Shown here piece by piece: positions 1 through 7,844 of a stretch of DNA of 45,280 nucleotides (within the stretch, counting starts at the first letter, position 1; each line of letters starts with the position of its first letter). The translations under genes and the position numbers were made by a program. The DNA comes from Leptolyngbya sp. FACHB-8 (GTDB taxonomy: Bacteria; Cyanobacteriota; Cyanobacteriia; Elainellales; Elainellaceae). The stretch lies in assembly GCF_014695575.1 (NCBI RefSeq), contig NZ_JACJOO010000032.1, forward strand, positions 1-45,280, in the 5' to 3' direction. The notes under the pieces were generated by a model. That model searched no databases. It was not told the DNA's origin and saw only the letters and a program-made list of their open reading frames with translations.

Positions 1-3
1 CAC

Positions 4-110
4 TTAGGAGGTTTCTGCATAAGAATTTACCCAGAATGTTGGTGCTTTGCCCGCGAAGCGGGCAAAGCACCAACATTCTGGGGGTAATTTCATTACTGGA
101 AATCTCCTTA
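4..110. repeat. Palindromic repeat, family A copy 1
   Basis: A 53-nt core (30-82) has two perfect 25-nt arms around a GAA triloop. Outside it, the flanks are imperfect inverted repeats (TTAGGAGGTTTC at the left, GAAATCTCCTTA at the right). A second copy lies at 8429-8535. The two cores differ at one position per arm, and both changes keep the pair (A-T in this copy, G-C in the other). No coding sequence is evident inside it. It could form a cruciform or an RNA hairpin if transcribed. Confidence 0.93.
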
Positions 111-127
111 TGCCTGGCCAAGTTAGT

Positions 128-253
128 TAACCTGAGTTCGGGTTAAGGGCGTTTTCAAGTGCCGCGCAACGCGCGGCACTTGAAAACGCTCATTTTGGCG
201 TGCGCGAAGCGCACGCCAAAATGAACACCTCAGCTTATCCCGAACTGAGGTTA
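128..253. repeat. Three-way-junction palindromic repeat, family B copy 1
   Basis: Imperfect outer arms (AACCTGAGTTCGGG at the left, CCCGAACTGAGGTT at the right) enclose two perfect hairpins. The first, 149-189, has a 19-bp stem and an AAC loop. The second, 191-223, has a 15-bp stem and a GAA loop. Folded, this is a three-way junction. An inverted second copy lies at 24901-25025. Confidence 0.92.
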
Positions 254-256
254 GTT

Positions 257-307
257 ACGACAAAAGGAGTGAGGCGGGGTGTTGCGCTGCCTCACTTCTT
301 TTGTCGT
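257..307. repeat. Inverted repeat, 19-bp stem
   Basis: ACGACAAAAGGAGTGAGGC pairs with its complement across a 13-nt loop, with one G-T wobble. It sits directly between family B copy 1 and the next element. There is no T-run beside it, so a terminator role is not supported. Confidence 0.85.
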
Positions 308-408
308 ATAGCGCTTTGCACTTGAATCAGCCACAGTTTTTTTTGAGAGCCGTGCTTCGCGCGGCTCTCAAAAAACAACCAGATTTTAGGTGCTTGAAAA
401 GCGCTGTA
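307..408. repeat. Palindromic repeat with TATAGCGC terminus (family D/E)
   Basis: The outer arms start TATAGCGCTTT and end AAAGCGCTGTA. The inner hairpin, 339-375, has 17-nt arms around a TTC loop (GAA on the other strand) with one G-T pair. The terminus matches the termini of the elements at 3749-3845 and 23197-23292, although the inner hairpin is different. It looks like the same mobile or recombining family with another core. Confidence 0.8.
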
Positions 409-737
409 ATAAAAATGGCTAGGAGTTTAATTGAGTTGAGCTGCTTAGGTAGCTAAGCAACATTCGTAAGTTCTGGCCCTGCTATTAAAAACACATGCCA
501 GAATATTTACCCCTGGAGGACTCTAGAACCAGTGCTTCTTCATTTGTCTTTGTTTTTTGAAGCGAAATTTCTATCAGTTATGAACTGAGAAAATTGATGA
601 CCCTGCTGTAATTTAGGATCAACTCCGGAGGCATAGACCTGATTCACCTTGTGATGGAGGGTTGTCTTGTGATGAACTTCTACCTTGATGAGAAAGAAGG
701 CTATAGCCCAACATCCTGAACTCGGAGATTTTGCATC
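409..737. other. Intergenic, no gene seen
   Basis: This is the upstream region of the DUF4142 gene. The minus-strand open frames here overlap that gene and have no recognisable content. A GGAG at about 724-727 serves the start codon at 738. I see no RNA gene or clear promoter. Confidence 0.6.
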
Positions 738-1379
738 ATGACTCAGTGGAATCAAAAATTGACCCAGCGCCTCACGAGCGTTGTTGGTATTGCGGCGATC
801 GCCTCCTGTGTATCCCTTCCGGCTTTTGCCCAAATGTCGCGTCCTGGGATGAATAATTCCCCCAGCACTCAAAATGTGAACCCTTCCGCTCGCAATCAGA
901 TTTCCTCGCTTGACCGCGAGTTTGTGACCCATGCTTTTCAGAGCAATAATGCTGAGATTGCAACCTCTCAATTAGCATTGCAACGCTCTGAAGATAATAT
1001 GGTTCGCCAGTACGCCCAGCGCATGATCAACGAGCATACGCGTGCGAACGAAATTTTGACTAACTATGCTGAACAGCGCAGTATCGAGCTGCCTGATGAG
1101 CCCGTTGATCCGTTGAATCAGGCGATCGCTCAACAGCTAGCCCAACTTTCAGGCCGTCAATTCGATCAGGCTTACATGGATGTTCAGAGAGACGCGCACC
1201 TGCGTGCCTTTGCTCTGTTCCAAACCCAGTCTGGCTATGGGCAAGATCAAGGTTTGAGAAGCTATGCAGCTCAACTGTTGCCCAACATTGGTGAGCATTA
1301 TGAGATGGCACAGCAAATGAATGGCATTCGGACGGGCGGTAACACGCAACCCGGCCAGGAAATGCAGCCAGTTCGCTAA
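738..1379 (+). CDS. DUF4142 family exported protein
   Basis: This 213-residue protein starts with a signal peptide: a basic start, a hydrophobic stretch at about 15-28 and an AFA cleavage motif at about 29-31. The mature part (about 58-195) is helical and matches the DUF4142 family. That family has a ferritin-like fold of periplasmic or outer proteins of unknown function, often linked to stress. Visible family features are the LDREFVTHAFQSNNAEI segment, the VRQYAQRMINEHTRAN segment and a second helical pair ending near IGEHYEMAQQM. A GGAG sits about 10 nt before the ATG. Two palindromes follow the stop. The neighbour is convergent, so the gene appears monocistronic. Confidence 0.85.
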   Translation: MTQWNQKLTQRLTSVVGIAAIASCVSLPAFAQMSRPGMNNSPSTQNVNPSARNQISSLDREFVTHAFQSNNAEIATSQLALQRSEDNMVRQYAQRMINEHTRANEILTNYAEQRSIELPDEPVDPLNQAIAQQLAQLSGRQFDQAYMDVQRDAHLRAFALFQTQSGYGQDQGLRSYAAQLLPNIGEHYEMAQQMNGIRTGGNTQPGQEMQPVR

Positions 1380-1390
1380 AGCTGGACTAA

Positions 1391-1425
1391 GAATTTCTGA
1401 GGAGTCTTTGACTCCTCAGAAATTC
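1391..1425. repeat. Hairpin after the DUF4142 gene
   Basis: Perfect 15-nt arms (GAATTTCTGAGGAGT) surround a 5-nt loop, 12 nt after the DUF4142 stop codon. There is no T-run, so it is either a 3' RNA-stabilising stem or a repeat. Confidence 0.75.
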
Positions 1426-1449
1426 CGACCCCAACCGAATCTAGACAGA

Positions 1450-1488
1450 AAATAGGGCGCGTCACCAAGTGACGCGCCCTATTTTTTT
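1450..1488. terminator. Bidirectional terminator between convergent genes
   Basis: AAATAGGGCGCGTCAC and its exact complement surround a CAA loop, with a run of T on the plus strand and a short A-run on the left. It lies between the convergent DUF4142 gene and the oxygenase gene, and it can serve both. Confidence 0.88.
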
Positions 1489-1503
1489 AGAATGCCTTAA
1501 ACA

Positions 1504-2199
1504 CTATGCAGCGGTGAGGCCATAGGCTGACATCCGCATAATGTCGCGGGTGGTGAAGCCAATATTACTCAGGGCTTCCCCATAGCTAATCATGAAGTCC
1601 TCTACCAGGGCTTCTTTTTCCATAGCCAGCACGCGAGCATCATCCTCTACCTGATTCAGCATGCGCCATACCAACGGTAGATTTTGACGGTTAGCGTCTT
1701 CTAATTCTGCTCTTGCTGTTTCAAAGTTTTTCTTCAACCACTCTTCGCCAAAGTTGAGGTGCATGTACTCGTCTTTCACCACGCCTTCGGTTACTTTACG
1801 AGCGAAATCATCGGCCACTGGAATATAAATGTTGTAAGCCGAAATCGCAAAGCACTCAATAACGAGCGACTGGATCAGCAGGCAGGTGACAATCTTGCCT
1901 TGAGCCGCAGCCTCCTGAAAGTTGCGATGCAGGTCTGCGAAGAATTCCTTCGCGAACTCCATATCGGGGGTGACTTCCAGATTCTTGCCACATGCCATGA
2001 AGCCTTTCTTGTGGCGGTTTTCCATTTTGGAGAGGCTAATTAGCTCGTCCTTGTGCTCGGGCATCAGCTCTGCCAGTTGTTGATAGTTTGCAAATGCCTC
2101 TTCTTCGCCTTCAATCACGATCGCATTGATGCGGCTATAGGCATCTTTGTAAACTTCGCTATGGAAGTCCAGTTCGGAACCAAGCTCAAGCTGCGGCAT
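1504..2199 (-). CDS. ado: Aldehyde deformylating oxygenase (alkane synthesis)
   Basis: Converts fatty aldehydes, made by acyl-ACP reductase, into alkanes or alkenes plus formate, using a di-iron centre, O2 and ferredoxin electrons. With the start at 2199 the protein is 231 residues, the usual family length, and GCAGGAGA stands upstream. All six iron ligands are visible: Glu32, Glu60, His63 (KMENRH), Glu115 (LVIEC), Glu144 and His147 (KDEYMH). An in-frame upstream extension to 2271 is not family-like. In most cyanobacteria the reductase gene (aar) lies next to this gene. Here the neighbours are a DUF4142 protein and an ABC permease, so aar must be elsewhere. The active site looks complete. Confidence 0.97.
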   Translation of the reverse strand: MPQLELGSELDFHSEVYKDAYSRINAIVIEGEEEAFANYQQLAELMPEHKDELISLSKMENRHKKGFMACGKNLEVTPDMEFAKEFFADLHRNFQEAAAQGKIVTCLLIQSLVIECFAISAYNIYIPVADDFARKVTEGVVKDEYMHLNFGEEWLKKNFETARAELEDANRQNLPLVWRMLNQVEDDARVLAMEKEALVEDFMISYGEALSNIGFTTRDIMRMSAYGLTAA

Positions 2200-2388
2200 A
2201 ATATTGCAATCTCCTGCGGAATGTACGGCCTTGATACCCGTTTTTGACTGTACCAAGAGCGATCTCAACACCTTTTAGGGTTTCTATCAGTCTCTACTCT
2301 AATGGGTTCAGGGCAGCCCTTGTCAAATCTTGTCGGGAGGATTCATGATAAAATCGCTGGTTTTTTCATAAATCCGGATCTATATATT

Positions 2389-3249
2389 ATGGGTTTTTCT
2401 AGCCGGACTGGGGACGGGCGATCGCCGCTCCCTCAACTGTCCTATGGGGCGATCGCTACCTGGCTCAATCCCCTTCTGCTCCTCATCGGCGCGGGTCTAG
2501 TGCTGTACCCCCTTGGAGTTGTGCTGCTCACCTCGCTCACGCCGCCTGCTCTTCTGGGAGAAGCGGCAAAAAAGGGGCTAACCCTCGCAAACTACCAGCA
2601 GGCTTGGGCTCGGGGAAATTTTTGGTTAGCTTTTGCCAATTCTACCTTTGTGGCTCTGGCGGTAACGGCTCTCCAGATCATCACGTCGGCCTTGGCTGGT
2701 TATGCCCTGGCGCGGCTTCGCTTTCGGGGCCGGGAAGCCATCTTATTGATTATCCTGGCTACTCTAGTCATCCCATTTCAACTGCTCGTAATTCCCATTT
2801 TCCTCGTGTTGAAGTGGGGCCACCTGATCAATACTTATGGCGCACTGATTCTGCCTACAGCAGCCAGTGGCTTCGGCATCTTTTTAATGCGTCAATTTTT
2901 TCAAACCATTCCCGTTGAGTTGGAAGAGGCCGCTGCTTTGGATGGTGCAACCCGCTGGCAAATTCTCTGGCGTGTGATGCTTCCCTTGGCTCGTCCCGCT
3001 CTGGTAACCCTCTTTCTCTTCACCTTCATTGGTGAGTGGAACGATCTATTTAAACCCCTCGTCTTCACAACCCGCCCGGAACTTCGCACTGTACAACTCG
3101 CCCTGGCCGAATTTCAGGAGCAGTTTACCAACGACTGGTCGCTGTTGATGGCAGCGGTGATGATAGCCACTATCCCCGTCATCATTCTCTTTCTATTGGG
3201 GCAACGGCAATTTATTCAAGGAATTGCTGCAACAGGAATTAAGAATTAG
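2389..3249 (+). CDS. Carbohydrate ABC transporter permease (MalG type)
   Basis: Inner-membrane permease subunit of a sugar-type ABC importer, 286 residues with about six membrane helices. The cytoplasmic EAA loop that docks on the ATPase is clear (EEAAALDGATRWQILWRVML, then PLARPAL). I chose the ATG at 2389 because translation upstream of it (from 2302) does not resemble the family; 2302 remains possible. No binding protein, partner permease or ATPase lies nearby, so it is an orphan subunit that must work with proteins encoded elsewhere. The substrate cannot be told from the sequence. It is divergent from the oxygenase gene, with about 190 bp between them. Confidence 0.88.
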   Translation: MGFSSRTGDGRSPLPQLSYGAIATWLNPLLLLIGAGLVLYPLGVVLLTSLTPPALLGEAAKKGLTLANYQQAWARGNFWLAFANSTFVALAVTALQIITSALAGYALARLRFRGREAILLIILATLVIPFQLLVIPIFLVLKWGHLINTYGALILPTAASGFGIFLMRQFFQTIPVELEEAAALDGATRWQILWRVMLPLARPALVTLFLFTFIGEWNDLFKPLVFTTRPELRTVQLALAEFQEQFTNDWSLLMAAVMIATIPVIILFLLGQRQFIQGIAATGIKN

Positions 3250-3284
3250 TGGGTTGTAACCAGTGCATTTGGGTGGCTACAGCC

Positions 3285-3344
3285 AAAAAAACATTTTGAG
3301 AAAGTTTTGCTGCCGCCTAGCGGCAGCAAAACTTTCTCAAAATG
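3285..3344 (-). terminator. rnpB terminator
   Basis: Perfect 25-nt arms around a CTA loop (3292-3344) are followed, on the minus strand, by a run of seven T. The hairpin begins 4 nt after the RNase P RNA ends, so it fits a Rho-independent terminator for that gene. On the plus strand no T-run follows. Confidence 0.85.
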
Positions 3345-3348
3345 GGTA

Positions 3349-3738
3349 GGGAAGAGGCGGACATAAGCCGGGTTCTGTTCCCGGGGGCAAGCCCCCATGG
3401 GCAGCTATCTATCTGGGATGCCCGTTACCGAACACCTCAAGCGGATTGGCAGGAACGAGTTGCCCCGTTCCTCGGAGCCGGTAAAAGACCAACCGTTGCC
3501 CCTTCGACCTTGCTCCCAACCGGGGTTTACCGAGCCAACACCTCTCGATGTTGCTGGTGCGCTCTTACCGCACCCTTGCACCCTTACCTGTAGGCCGAAG
3601 CCCCATCGGCGGTATGTTTCTGTGGCACTATCCTCACGGTCACCCGCACTGGGCGTTACCCAGCAAGTCTGGTCTTTCGGGAGCCCGGACTTTCCTCAGA
3701 TTCCAACGGAATCCGCAGCCGCCTCGCCTCCTCTTCCC
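3349..3738 (-). ncRNA. rnpB: RNase P RNA, bacterial type A
   Basis: Catalytic RNA of RNase P, which removes tRNA 5' leaders. Read on the minus strand, about 390 nt runs from GGGAAGAGGAGGC to GCCTCTTCCC, and these ends pair as helix P1. The universal P4 strands are present: GAGGAAAGTCCGGGC near the 5' end and ACAGAACCCGGCTTA near the 3' end. GGTAAGGGTGCAA and GGTAAGAGCGCACC match the conserved P10-P12 region of cyanobacterial type A RNAs. Open reading frames across it are spurious. The ends are set by P1 and may be off by a few bases. A strong terminator follows, and a palindromic repeat begins 10 nt upstream. Confidence 0.97.
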
Positions 3739-3775
3739 AATTCCAGTGTATAGCGCTCGCGGGTTTATTCAGTAC
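3739..3775 (-). promoter_or_regulatory. Probable rnpB promoter in a repeat terminus
   Basis: On the minus strand GCGCTATACA ends 8 nt before the RNA's first G, so TATACA is placed as a -10 box. The -35 region is weak (TACTGA, 16 nt upstream of it). The TATA is part of the conserved GCGCTATA end of the neighbouring repeat. This is inferred from position only. Confidence 0.4.
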
Positions 3776-3845
3776 GGTGTTGTGGGATGCTCAGCGCCCC
3801 ACAACACCGTACTGTAGTTAACGAGCTTGCACGTCGCTATATAGC
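3749..3845. repeat. Palindromic repeat, family E copy 1
   Basis: Outer arms begin TATAGCGCT and end with CGCTATATAG. The inner hairpin (3770-3814) has perfect 17-nt arms starting CAGTACGGTG and an 11-nt loop. Both flanks align with the element at 23197-23292. The hairpin arms differ between copies, but each stays self-complementary. Confidence 0.85.
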
Positions 3846-3846
3846 G

Positions 3847-3893
3847 GTGAGTCCGATGGTTCGCAGCAATTCACTGCAAACCATCGGACTCAC
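3847..3893. repeat. Palindrome GTGAGTCCGATGGTT
   Basis: Perfect 15-nt arms surround an inner 4-bp stem (GCAG/CTGC) with a single mismatch between them. It directly follows family E copy 1 and ends 14 nt before the stop of the next minus-strand gene, so it could be that gene's 3' hairpin. It has no T-run. Confidence 0.8.
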
Positions 3894-3907
3894 GGTTAAG
3901 GAATACT

Positions 3908-4558
3908 TCATGGAGCCTTCTTTTTCCATGGGAAATCCTGATCCCATGGGACACGACGGACAACGAAGCGGCAGGTAATCGAGTGAGTAACGATGCTGTC
4001 GTCGACGCGAGGGGTGACCTCCGTGACCCGACGTAGCACTAAACGCAGGGAAAACTCTAGTTGTTTATCTTCGGGGAGAGCTGCAATGGGCCCCAAGTCT
4101 ACGAGCGGGGCTGCAATTTGTACGCCACCTTCAGGTTTGGCCTTGAGCATGTCTTCTGCTACAAGCCGTTCGCTGAGGGTTTGGCCGGGGGCAGCAACAC
4201 TGAAGATTTGAGCCTGGGAGAGGTCGAGGTTCAGGGTGGGGGTGATGCGGATAACACGGCGCGATCGCCCCGTAAAGTTTGTCAGTGTACAGCGGTCCCA
4301 ATCCACATAAAAGGGCACCTCTGACATATTAGTAATGCTGACAGATAGGTCAGAAATGGGCTCGAACCCGTACTGGCCTTTGAGGGGAACTTTGACGGCG
4401 ATCGCTTGCCCCAGCCCCTGCTCCTCCAACTGTGCCTTTAAAGCCCCCTGATCCATCACTACCGATGCCCGATCCTCCAGGTTATTGATGGCGCGATAGC
4501 CCACGTAAACCAACGTGAACAGGTAAATCACCAGGATGACAATGTCAAGAGAAGGCAT
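3908..4558 (-). CDS. Membrane-anchored protein of unknown function
   Basis: I do not recognise this protein. The ATG at 4558 gives 216 residues beginning with one strong membrane helix (about 4-24, IVILVIYLFTLVYVGY), then a soluble domain rich in beta-strand patterns. An in-frame TTG at 4591 would add 11 residues, but neither start has a good ribosome site. The soluble part includes a segment about inter-strand contacts typical of an immunoglobulin-like sandwich (VSITNMSEVPFYVDWD), but this is only an impression. It is transcribed toward rnpB and could share transcripts with it. HIP1 sites inside it match the local composition, so it does not look foreign. Confidence 0.7.
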   Translation of the reverse strand: MPSLDIVILVIYLFTLVYVGYRAINNLEDRASVVMDQGALKAQLEEQGLGQAIAVKVPLKGQYGFEPISDLSVSITNMSEVPFYVDWDRCTLTNFTGRSRRVIRITPTLNLDLSQAQIFSVAAPGQTLSERLVAEDMLKAKPEGGVQIAAPLVDLGPIAALPEDKQLEFSLRLVLRRVTEVTPRVDDSIVTHSITCRFVVRRVPWDQDFPWKKKAP

Positions 4559-4730
4559 AGAGTAGGAGGCAGCAGGCCATTCTTTGAACAAGCTTAAAGT
4601 TTAATTGTGTCCCAAGTCGTAGGGCTCTGAATAGTTTTCTGTGCAGGCACCTGTGCCTTTTCCCGTACCTCCTGGATTGAAAAATACTGTCTATCTATAT
4701 AGTTGTGCTTCAATTCCTCTGAGAGAGATG
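4559..4730. other. Divergent intergenic region before ndhC
   Basis: Together with the repeat at 4731-4862 and the stretch to 5041, this makes a 483-bp gap between two divergent genes. Promoters for both must lie here. I cannot place them with confidence and see no other gene. Confidence 0.5.
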
Positions 4731-4862
4731 CAGCAATTCTCATTATGAGCTTTGAAGCCAAGAGTTCGCGCCCGTCGGGCGCGAACTCTTGGCTTCAAAG
4801 CCTGAAAATAGCCTGCCTTCGGCAGGCTATTTTCAGGCTTCAGTTCAAAATGAGAATTGCTG
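4731..4862. repeat. Three-way-junction palindromic repeat, family G
   Basis: Outer arms (CAGCAATTCTCAT and its complement ATGAGAATTGCTG) enclose two hairpins. The first (4751-4799) has arms of 24 nt with essentially no loop. The second (4800-4838) has perfect 18-nt arms around a TTC loop. The layout matches family B, with an unrelated sequence. It lies about 180 bp upstream of ndhC. Confidence 0.9.
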
Positions 4863-5041
4863 AGGTTGTGCTGAGTAGAAATAGAGAAAAATACATCCTG
4901 TGCATTACTAAATTCTGGGTATAGGTATCTCCTACCCAATCCCAAAGAAATGCTGAAGGCTAGCAGAGCTGCTGGAACGCAACAACTCGACAAAAAGCGA
5001 TACAGTGTTAGTAACTTCAACTATTGCAGGCAGGTTGCAGC

Positions 5042-5404
5042 GTGTTTGTCCTGAGCGGCTACGAATACTTTTTGGGCTTTCTGCTAGTGTGCGCCCTGGT
5101 GCCCGTGATTGCCCTGGTCACCTCCCAGATTTTGCGCCCCAAGCGTACAGGGGTTGAACGACGGACGACTTACGAATCGGGGATGGAACCCATTGGTGGT
5201 GCCTGGATTCAATTCAACATCCGGTACTACATGTTCGCCCTGGTGTTTGTCATCTTTGACGTAGAGACGGTTTTCCTCTACCCCTGGGCCGTTGCCTTCA
5301 ACCAACTGGGTCTGCTGGCCTTTTTGGAGGCACTGGTTTTCGTTGCAATTCTAGTTGTCGGTCTTGTTTACGCCTGGCGGAAAGGAGCACTGGAATGGTC
5401 TTAA
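5042..5404 (+). CDS. ndhC: NDH-1 subunit NdhC (subunit 3)
   Basis: Membrane subunit of NAD(P)H dehydrogenase-1, equivalent to complex I subunit 3/NuoA, in the thylakoid membrane. It has three membrane helices (about 7-27, 62-82 and 90-112). The conserved segment [20 protein letters not shown] precedes a [11 protein letters not shown] loop, the family signature at the quinone-channel loop. I chose the GTG at 5042 because it gives exactly 120 residues beginning [10 protein letters not shown]. An upstream TTG at 5024 would add six residues. The stop overlaps the ndhK start by 10 nt, so the two are translationally coupled in an ndhC-ndhK-ndhJ operon. Confidence 0.97.
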   Translation: MFVLSGYEYFLGFLLVCALVPVIALVTSQILRPKRTGVERRTTYESGMEPIGGAWIQFNIRYYMFALVFVIFDVETVFLYPWAVAFNQLGLLAFLEALVFVAILVVGLVYAWRKGALEWS

Positions 5405-6132
5405 ACCCTGACACCGTGACAAATTATGATCCCGCTGGAAAGATTTTGAGCCCGGCTGGCAAGCCTACCGTGACTCAAGATCTTTCCGAAAACGTCATCC
5501 TGACGACAGTGGATGACCTCTACAACTGGGCGCGGTTATCGAGCCTCTGGCCTTTGCTCTACGGCACTGCCTGCTGCTTCATCGAGTTCGCCGCACTGAT
5601 CGGCTCTCGCTTTGACTTTGACCGTTTTGGTTTGCTGCCCCGTTCAGCCCCTCGTCAGGCAGACTTGATCATCACTGCAGGCACCATCACCATGAAGATG
5701 GCTCCGGCCCTGGTGCGCCTGTATGAGCAGATGCCCGATCCCAAGTATGTGATTGCTATGGGCGCTTGCACCATCACGGGCGGGATGTTCAGCACGGATT
5801 CCCCAACTGCCGTGCGCGGCGTTGACAAGCTCATTCCTGTGGATGTTTACATCCCCGGTTGCCCTCCCCGCCCTGAGGCGATCATGGATGCAATTATCAA
5901 GCTGCGGAAGAAGATTTCGGCGGAAACCTTTGCAGACCGCGACATCATTGAGCCCAGCCATCGCTACTACACCGTCAACCATAAGCTGAAGGAGACCGCT
6001 CCTCTGCTGACGGGCCAATATATGGAGCAAGCAACCCGCAAAGCTCCTCCCAAAGAACTTATGGAAGCTATGGGGATGCCTGTTTCCCCTGCACTTCAAC
6101 AAGCTGACCAGGAGGTTGTGAATCGTGGCTGA
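5395..6132 (+). CDS. ndhK: NDH-1 subunit NdhK (binds iron-sulfur cluster N2)
   Basis: Peripheral-arm subunit of NDH-1, equivalent to NuoB/PSST, which holds the last 4Fe-4S cluster before plastoquinone. The 245-residue protein shows all four cluster cysteines: adjacent Cys60 and Cys61 ([10 protein letters not shown]), Cys125 (GACTITGG) and Cys156 (PGCPPRPE). A divergent tail of about 60 residues follows, as in other cyanobacterial NdhK proteins. An AAAGGAG precedes the ATG. The gene overlaps ndhC by 10 nt and ndhJ by 8 nt, so the three are one operon. Confidence 0.98.
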   Translation: MVLNPDTVTNYDPAGKILSPAGKPTVTQDLSENVILTTVDDLYNWARLSSLWPLLYGTACCFIEFAALIGSRFDFDRFGLLPRSAPRQADLIITAGTITMKMAPALVRLYEQMPDPKYVIAMGACTITGGMFSTDSPTAVRGVDKLIPVDVYIPGCPPRPEAIMDAIIKLRKKISAETFADRDIIEPSHRYYTVNHKLKETAPLLTGQYMEQATRKAPPKELMEAMGMPVSPALQQADQEVVNRG

Positions 6133-6658
6133 AGAAACTCCAAAACCCGCAGAGCAGGCTTCTGAAGCAGCCCCCATTATCGAAGCGGGAAAGGTTTCCC
6201 GGTGGTTGACCGAGAACGAGTTTGATCACGAAGTTCTAGAACCCGATCACCTTGGTGTTGAAGTATTGCGCGTCGATCGCGAATTCTTAATTCCGTTCTC
6301 GACTGCTCTGTATGCTTATGGGTTCAACTACCTCCAGTGTCAGTGTGCTTACGACACCGGCCCTGGTGGAGATTTGGTGAGTACCTATCATCTGATCAAG
6401 CTGTCGGATAACGCCGATCGCCCGGAAGAAGTTCGTGTTAAGGTCTTCGTTCCTCGTGAAGATCCCCGTGTTCCTTCCGTCTACTGGATTTGGAAGACAG
6501 CCGATTGGCATGAGCGCGAGAGCTATGACATGTACGGCATCGTCTACGAAGGGCATCCCAACTTAAAGCGCATTCTGATGCCTGAAGATTGGGTCGGCTA
6601 TCCTCTCCGGAAGGATTACATCTCGCCTGACTTCTTCGAGCTGCAAGACGCGTATTAA
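6125..6658 (+). CDS. ndhJ: NDH-1 subunit NdhJ (30-kDa subunit)
   Basis: Peripheral-arm subunit of NDH-1, equivalent to NuoC. The 177-residue protein uses a GTG start at 6125 with a strong AGGAGG ahead of it, inside the end of ndhK. The family signature is clear near the C-terminus: [20 protein letters not shown], then [10 protein letters not shown] and GYPLRKDY. The first 25 residues (rich in Glu, Ala and Pro) are variable in this family. It is the last gene of the ndhC-K-J operon, with a terminator about 40 bp after its stop codon. Confidence 0.98.
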   Translation: MAEETPKPAEQASEAAPIIEAGKVSRWLTENEFDHEVLEPDHLGVEVLRVDREFLIPFSTALYAYGFNYLQCQCAYDTGPGGDLVSTYHLIKLSDNADRPEEVRVKVFVPREDPRVPSVYWIWKTADWHERESYDMYGIVYEGHPNLKRILMPEDWVGYPLRKDYISPDFFELQDAY

Positions 6659-6696
6659 GGCGGAACCGTTTACAGTACGGTACGTCAAAACAAATG

Positions 6697-6730
6697 AAAG
6701 GCGGTGGTTGCTTCCACCGCCTTTTGTTTA
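6697..6730 (+). terminator. Terminator of ndhC-K-J
   Basis: AAAGGCGGTGG pairs with CCACCGCCTTT across a short loop, followed by a T-rich stretch, about 40 bp after the ndhJ stop. Confidence 0.88.
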
Positions 6731-6814
6731 CAAAATCACCATTCCCTAACGTTTAAAGGTTATAGAGTTAGCTTTTTAGGACGTCTAGGGTATTCTCAAA
6801 CTACAACGAGGGAA

Positions 6815-6845
6815 GGGGGGTCGGTGACCGCCCCTTTTTTATTGG
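6815..6845. terminator. Possible second terminator
   Basis: A G-rich stretch pairs with GACCGCCCC and is followed by TTTTTT, 20-odd bases before the end of the convergent DUF4349 gene. The stem is imperfect. Confidence 0.5.
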
Positions 6846-6864
6846 CGCAGAAGACTAAAAAGCT

Positions 6865-7803
6865 TTAGCCTTCGGGAGAATCGGTAGGAGGGCGTAGAGT
6901 GGTGGAGCCTTGGCGCTGATGGCGGTAGAACCAGGCGGCTAGCAGAATGAGGAACAGGTAAGGGCTGTAGGCAGCGAGCCAGGTCAAGAATTTCAGGAGG
7001 AAGACCGTGAAGGCACCGACGCTATGGGTCGCCTGTTGCCAGGTGTTGGCGATCGCCTCTCCCACCGGCTGTTGGGTCCCTAAGGTTGGTACTGTTTCCT
7101 GCACCGTCACCGTGATCGTCGAATAGGCTACCTGGTTTTGCAAATTCGTCAGTTGTGCATCCAGCATCTCGATGGATTGGCGCACATTGCTAATTTCCTG
7201 GGCAACCCGGAGCACGTCAGCCATGTCACCAGCCCGCTTCATGATGTTGGTCAGCATCTCCTCGGTTTGGCGGAGGTTCTTCAGGCGGGCCTGGTAGTCT
7301 ACTAACTGGGTCGAGACATCCTCAGCGGTGATCGATTGATTTTGCACTGTGCCCAGTGGAGTTAATGCGTCCAACGCTTTATCTAACTGAGCCTGAGGAA
7401 CACGCAGGGTGAGAGTGGCCGTGTGGCGTTCACCCCTATCCTGAGGCACCTGTTCTTGCAAACCGATGATGTCGCCCTGATGTTGACGGGCGATCGCCTC
7501 CATCTTCTCCAGGGCCTCACTCACAGATTCCACATCCAGGCGCATCTGTGCTGTGCGCACCATCTTCAGCTCGGCTTGAGGAACAGTAGCCCCACCGCTC
7601 GGAGGTGGCGGAGCCGCTTTAGCATCCGTTGCCATCTGCGCGAGGCCACCCTCCGCGACCGGCGCAGGCATGGGTGCAGAGGCCGGCTCTGCACGGCTTT
7701 CTGAGGTAGTGTTCATTGGAGCTGAGGCGCAACTGGCCAGCACCGTACTCAACAATAACGTCAGCCAAACCGTAGCAGAAGAGAGGTGAAGGGGATGCCG
7801 CAT
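6865..7803 (-). CDS. DUF4349 lipoprotein
   Basis: A 312-residue membrane protein of unknown role. The start resembles a lipoprotein signal (hydrophobic 12-22, then LASC with the lipid Cys at 25), followed by an Ala/Pro-rich linker (about 26-78). The DUF4349 domain (about 78-250) includes the RTAQMRLDV strand and a long coiled-coil (about 165-225, RLKNLRQTEEMLTNIM onward). One membrane helix (about 268-293) and a basic tail close the protein. Known members have this lipobox, coiled-coil and C-terminal helix layout. It converges on ndhJ and diverges from the DUF1643 gene, 41 bp away, so their promoters share this gap. Confidence 0.88.
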   Translation of the reverse strand: MRHPLHLSSATVWLTLLLSTVLASCASAPMNTTSESRAEPASAPMPAPVAEGGLAQMATDAKAAPPPPSGGATVPQAELKMVRTAQMRLDVESVSEALEKMEAIARQHQGDIIGLQEQVPQDRGERHTATLTLRVPQAQLDKALDALTPLGTVQNQSITAEDVSTQLVDYQARLKNLRQTEEMLTNIMKRAGDMADVLRVAQEISNVRQSIEMLDAQLTNLQNQVAYSTITVTVQETVPTLGTQQPVGEAIANTWQQATHSVGAFTVFLLKFLTWLAAYSPYLFLILLAAWFYRHQRQGSTTLRPPTDSPEG

Positions 7804-7844
7804 TTGGTGAACTCCCGTATGATCGAGGTGCGTTAATCGTCAGT

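Noticed and set aside
3342-3978. Open frames across the RNase P RNA region
   Set aside because: They read through rnpB and the adjoining repeat in several frames and have no protein features.
5024-5041. TTG start for NdhC
   Set aside because: The GTG at 5042 gives the exact family length and the usual N-terminus.
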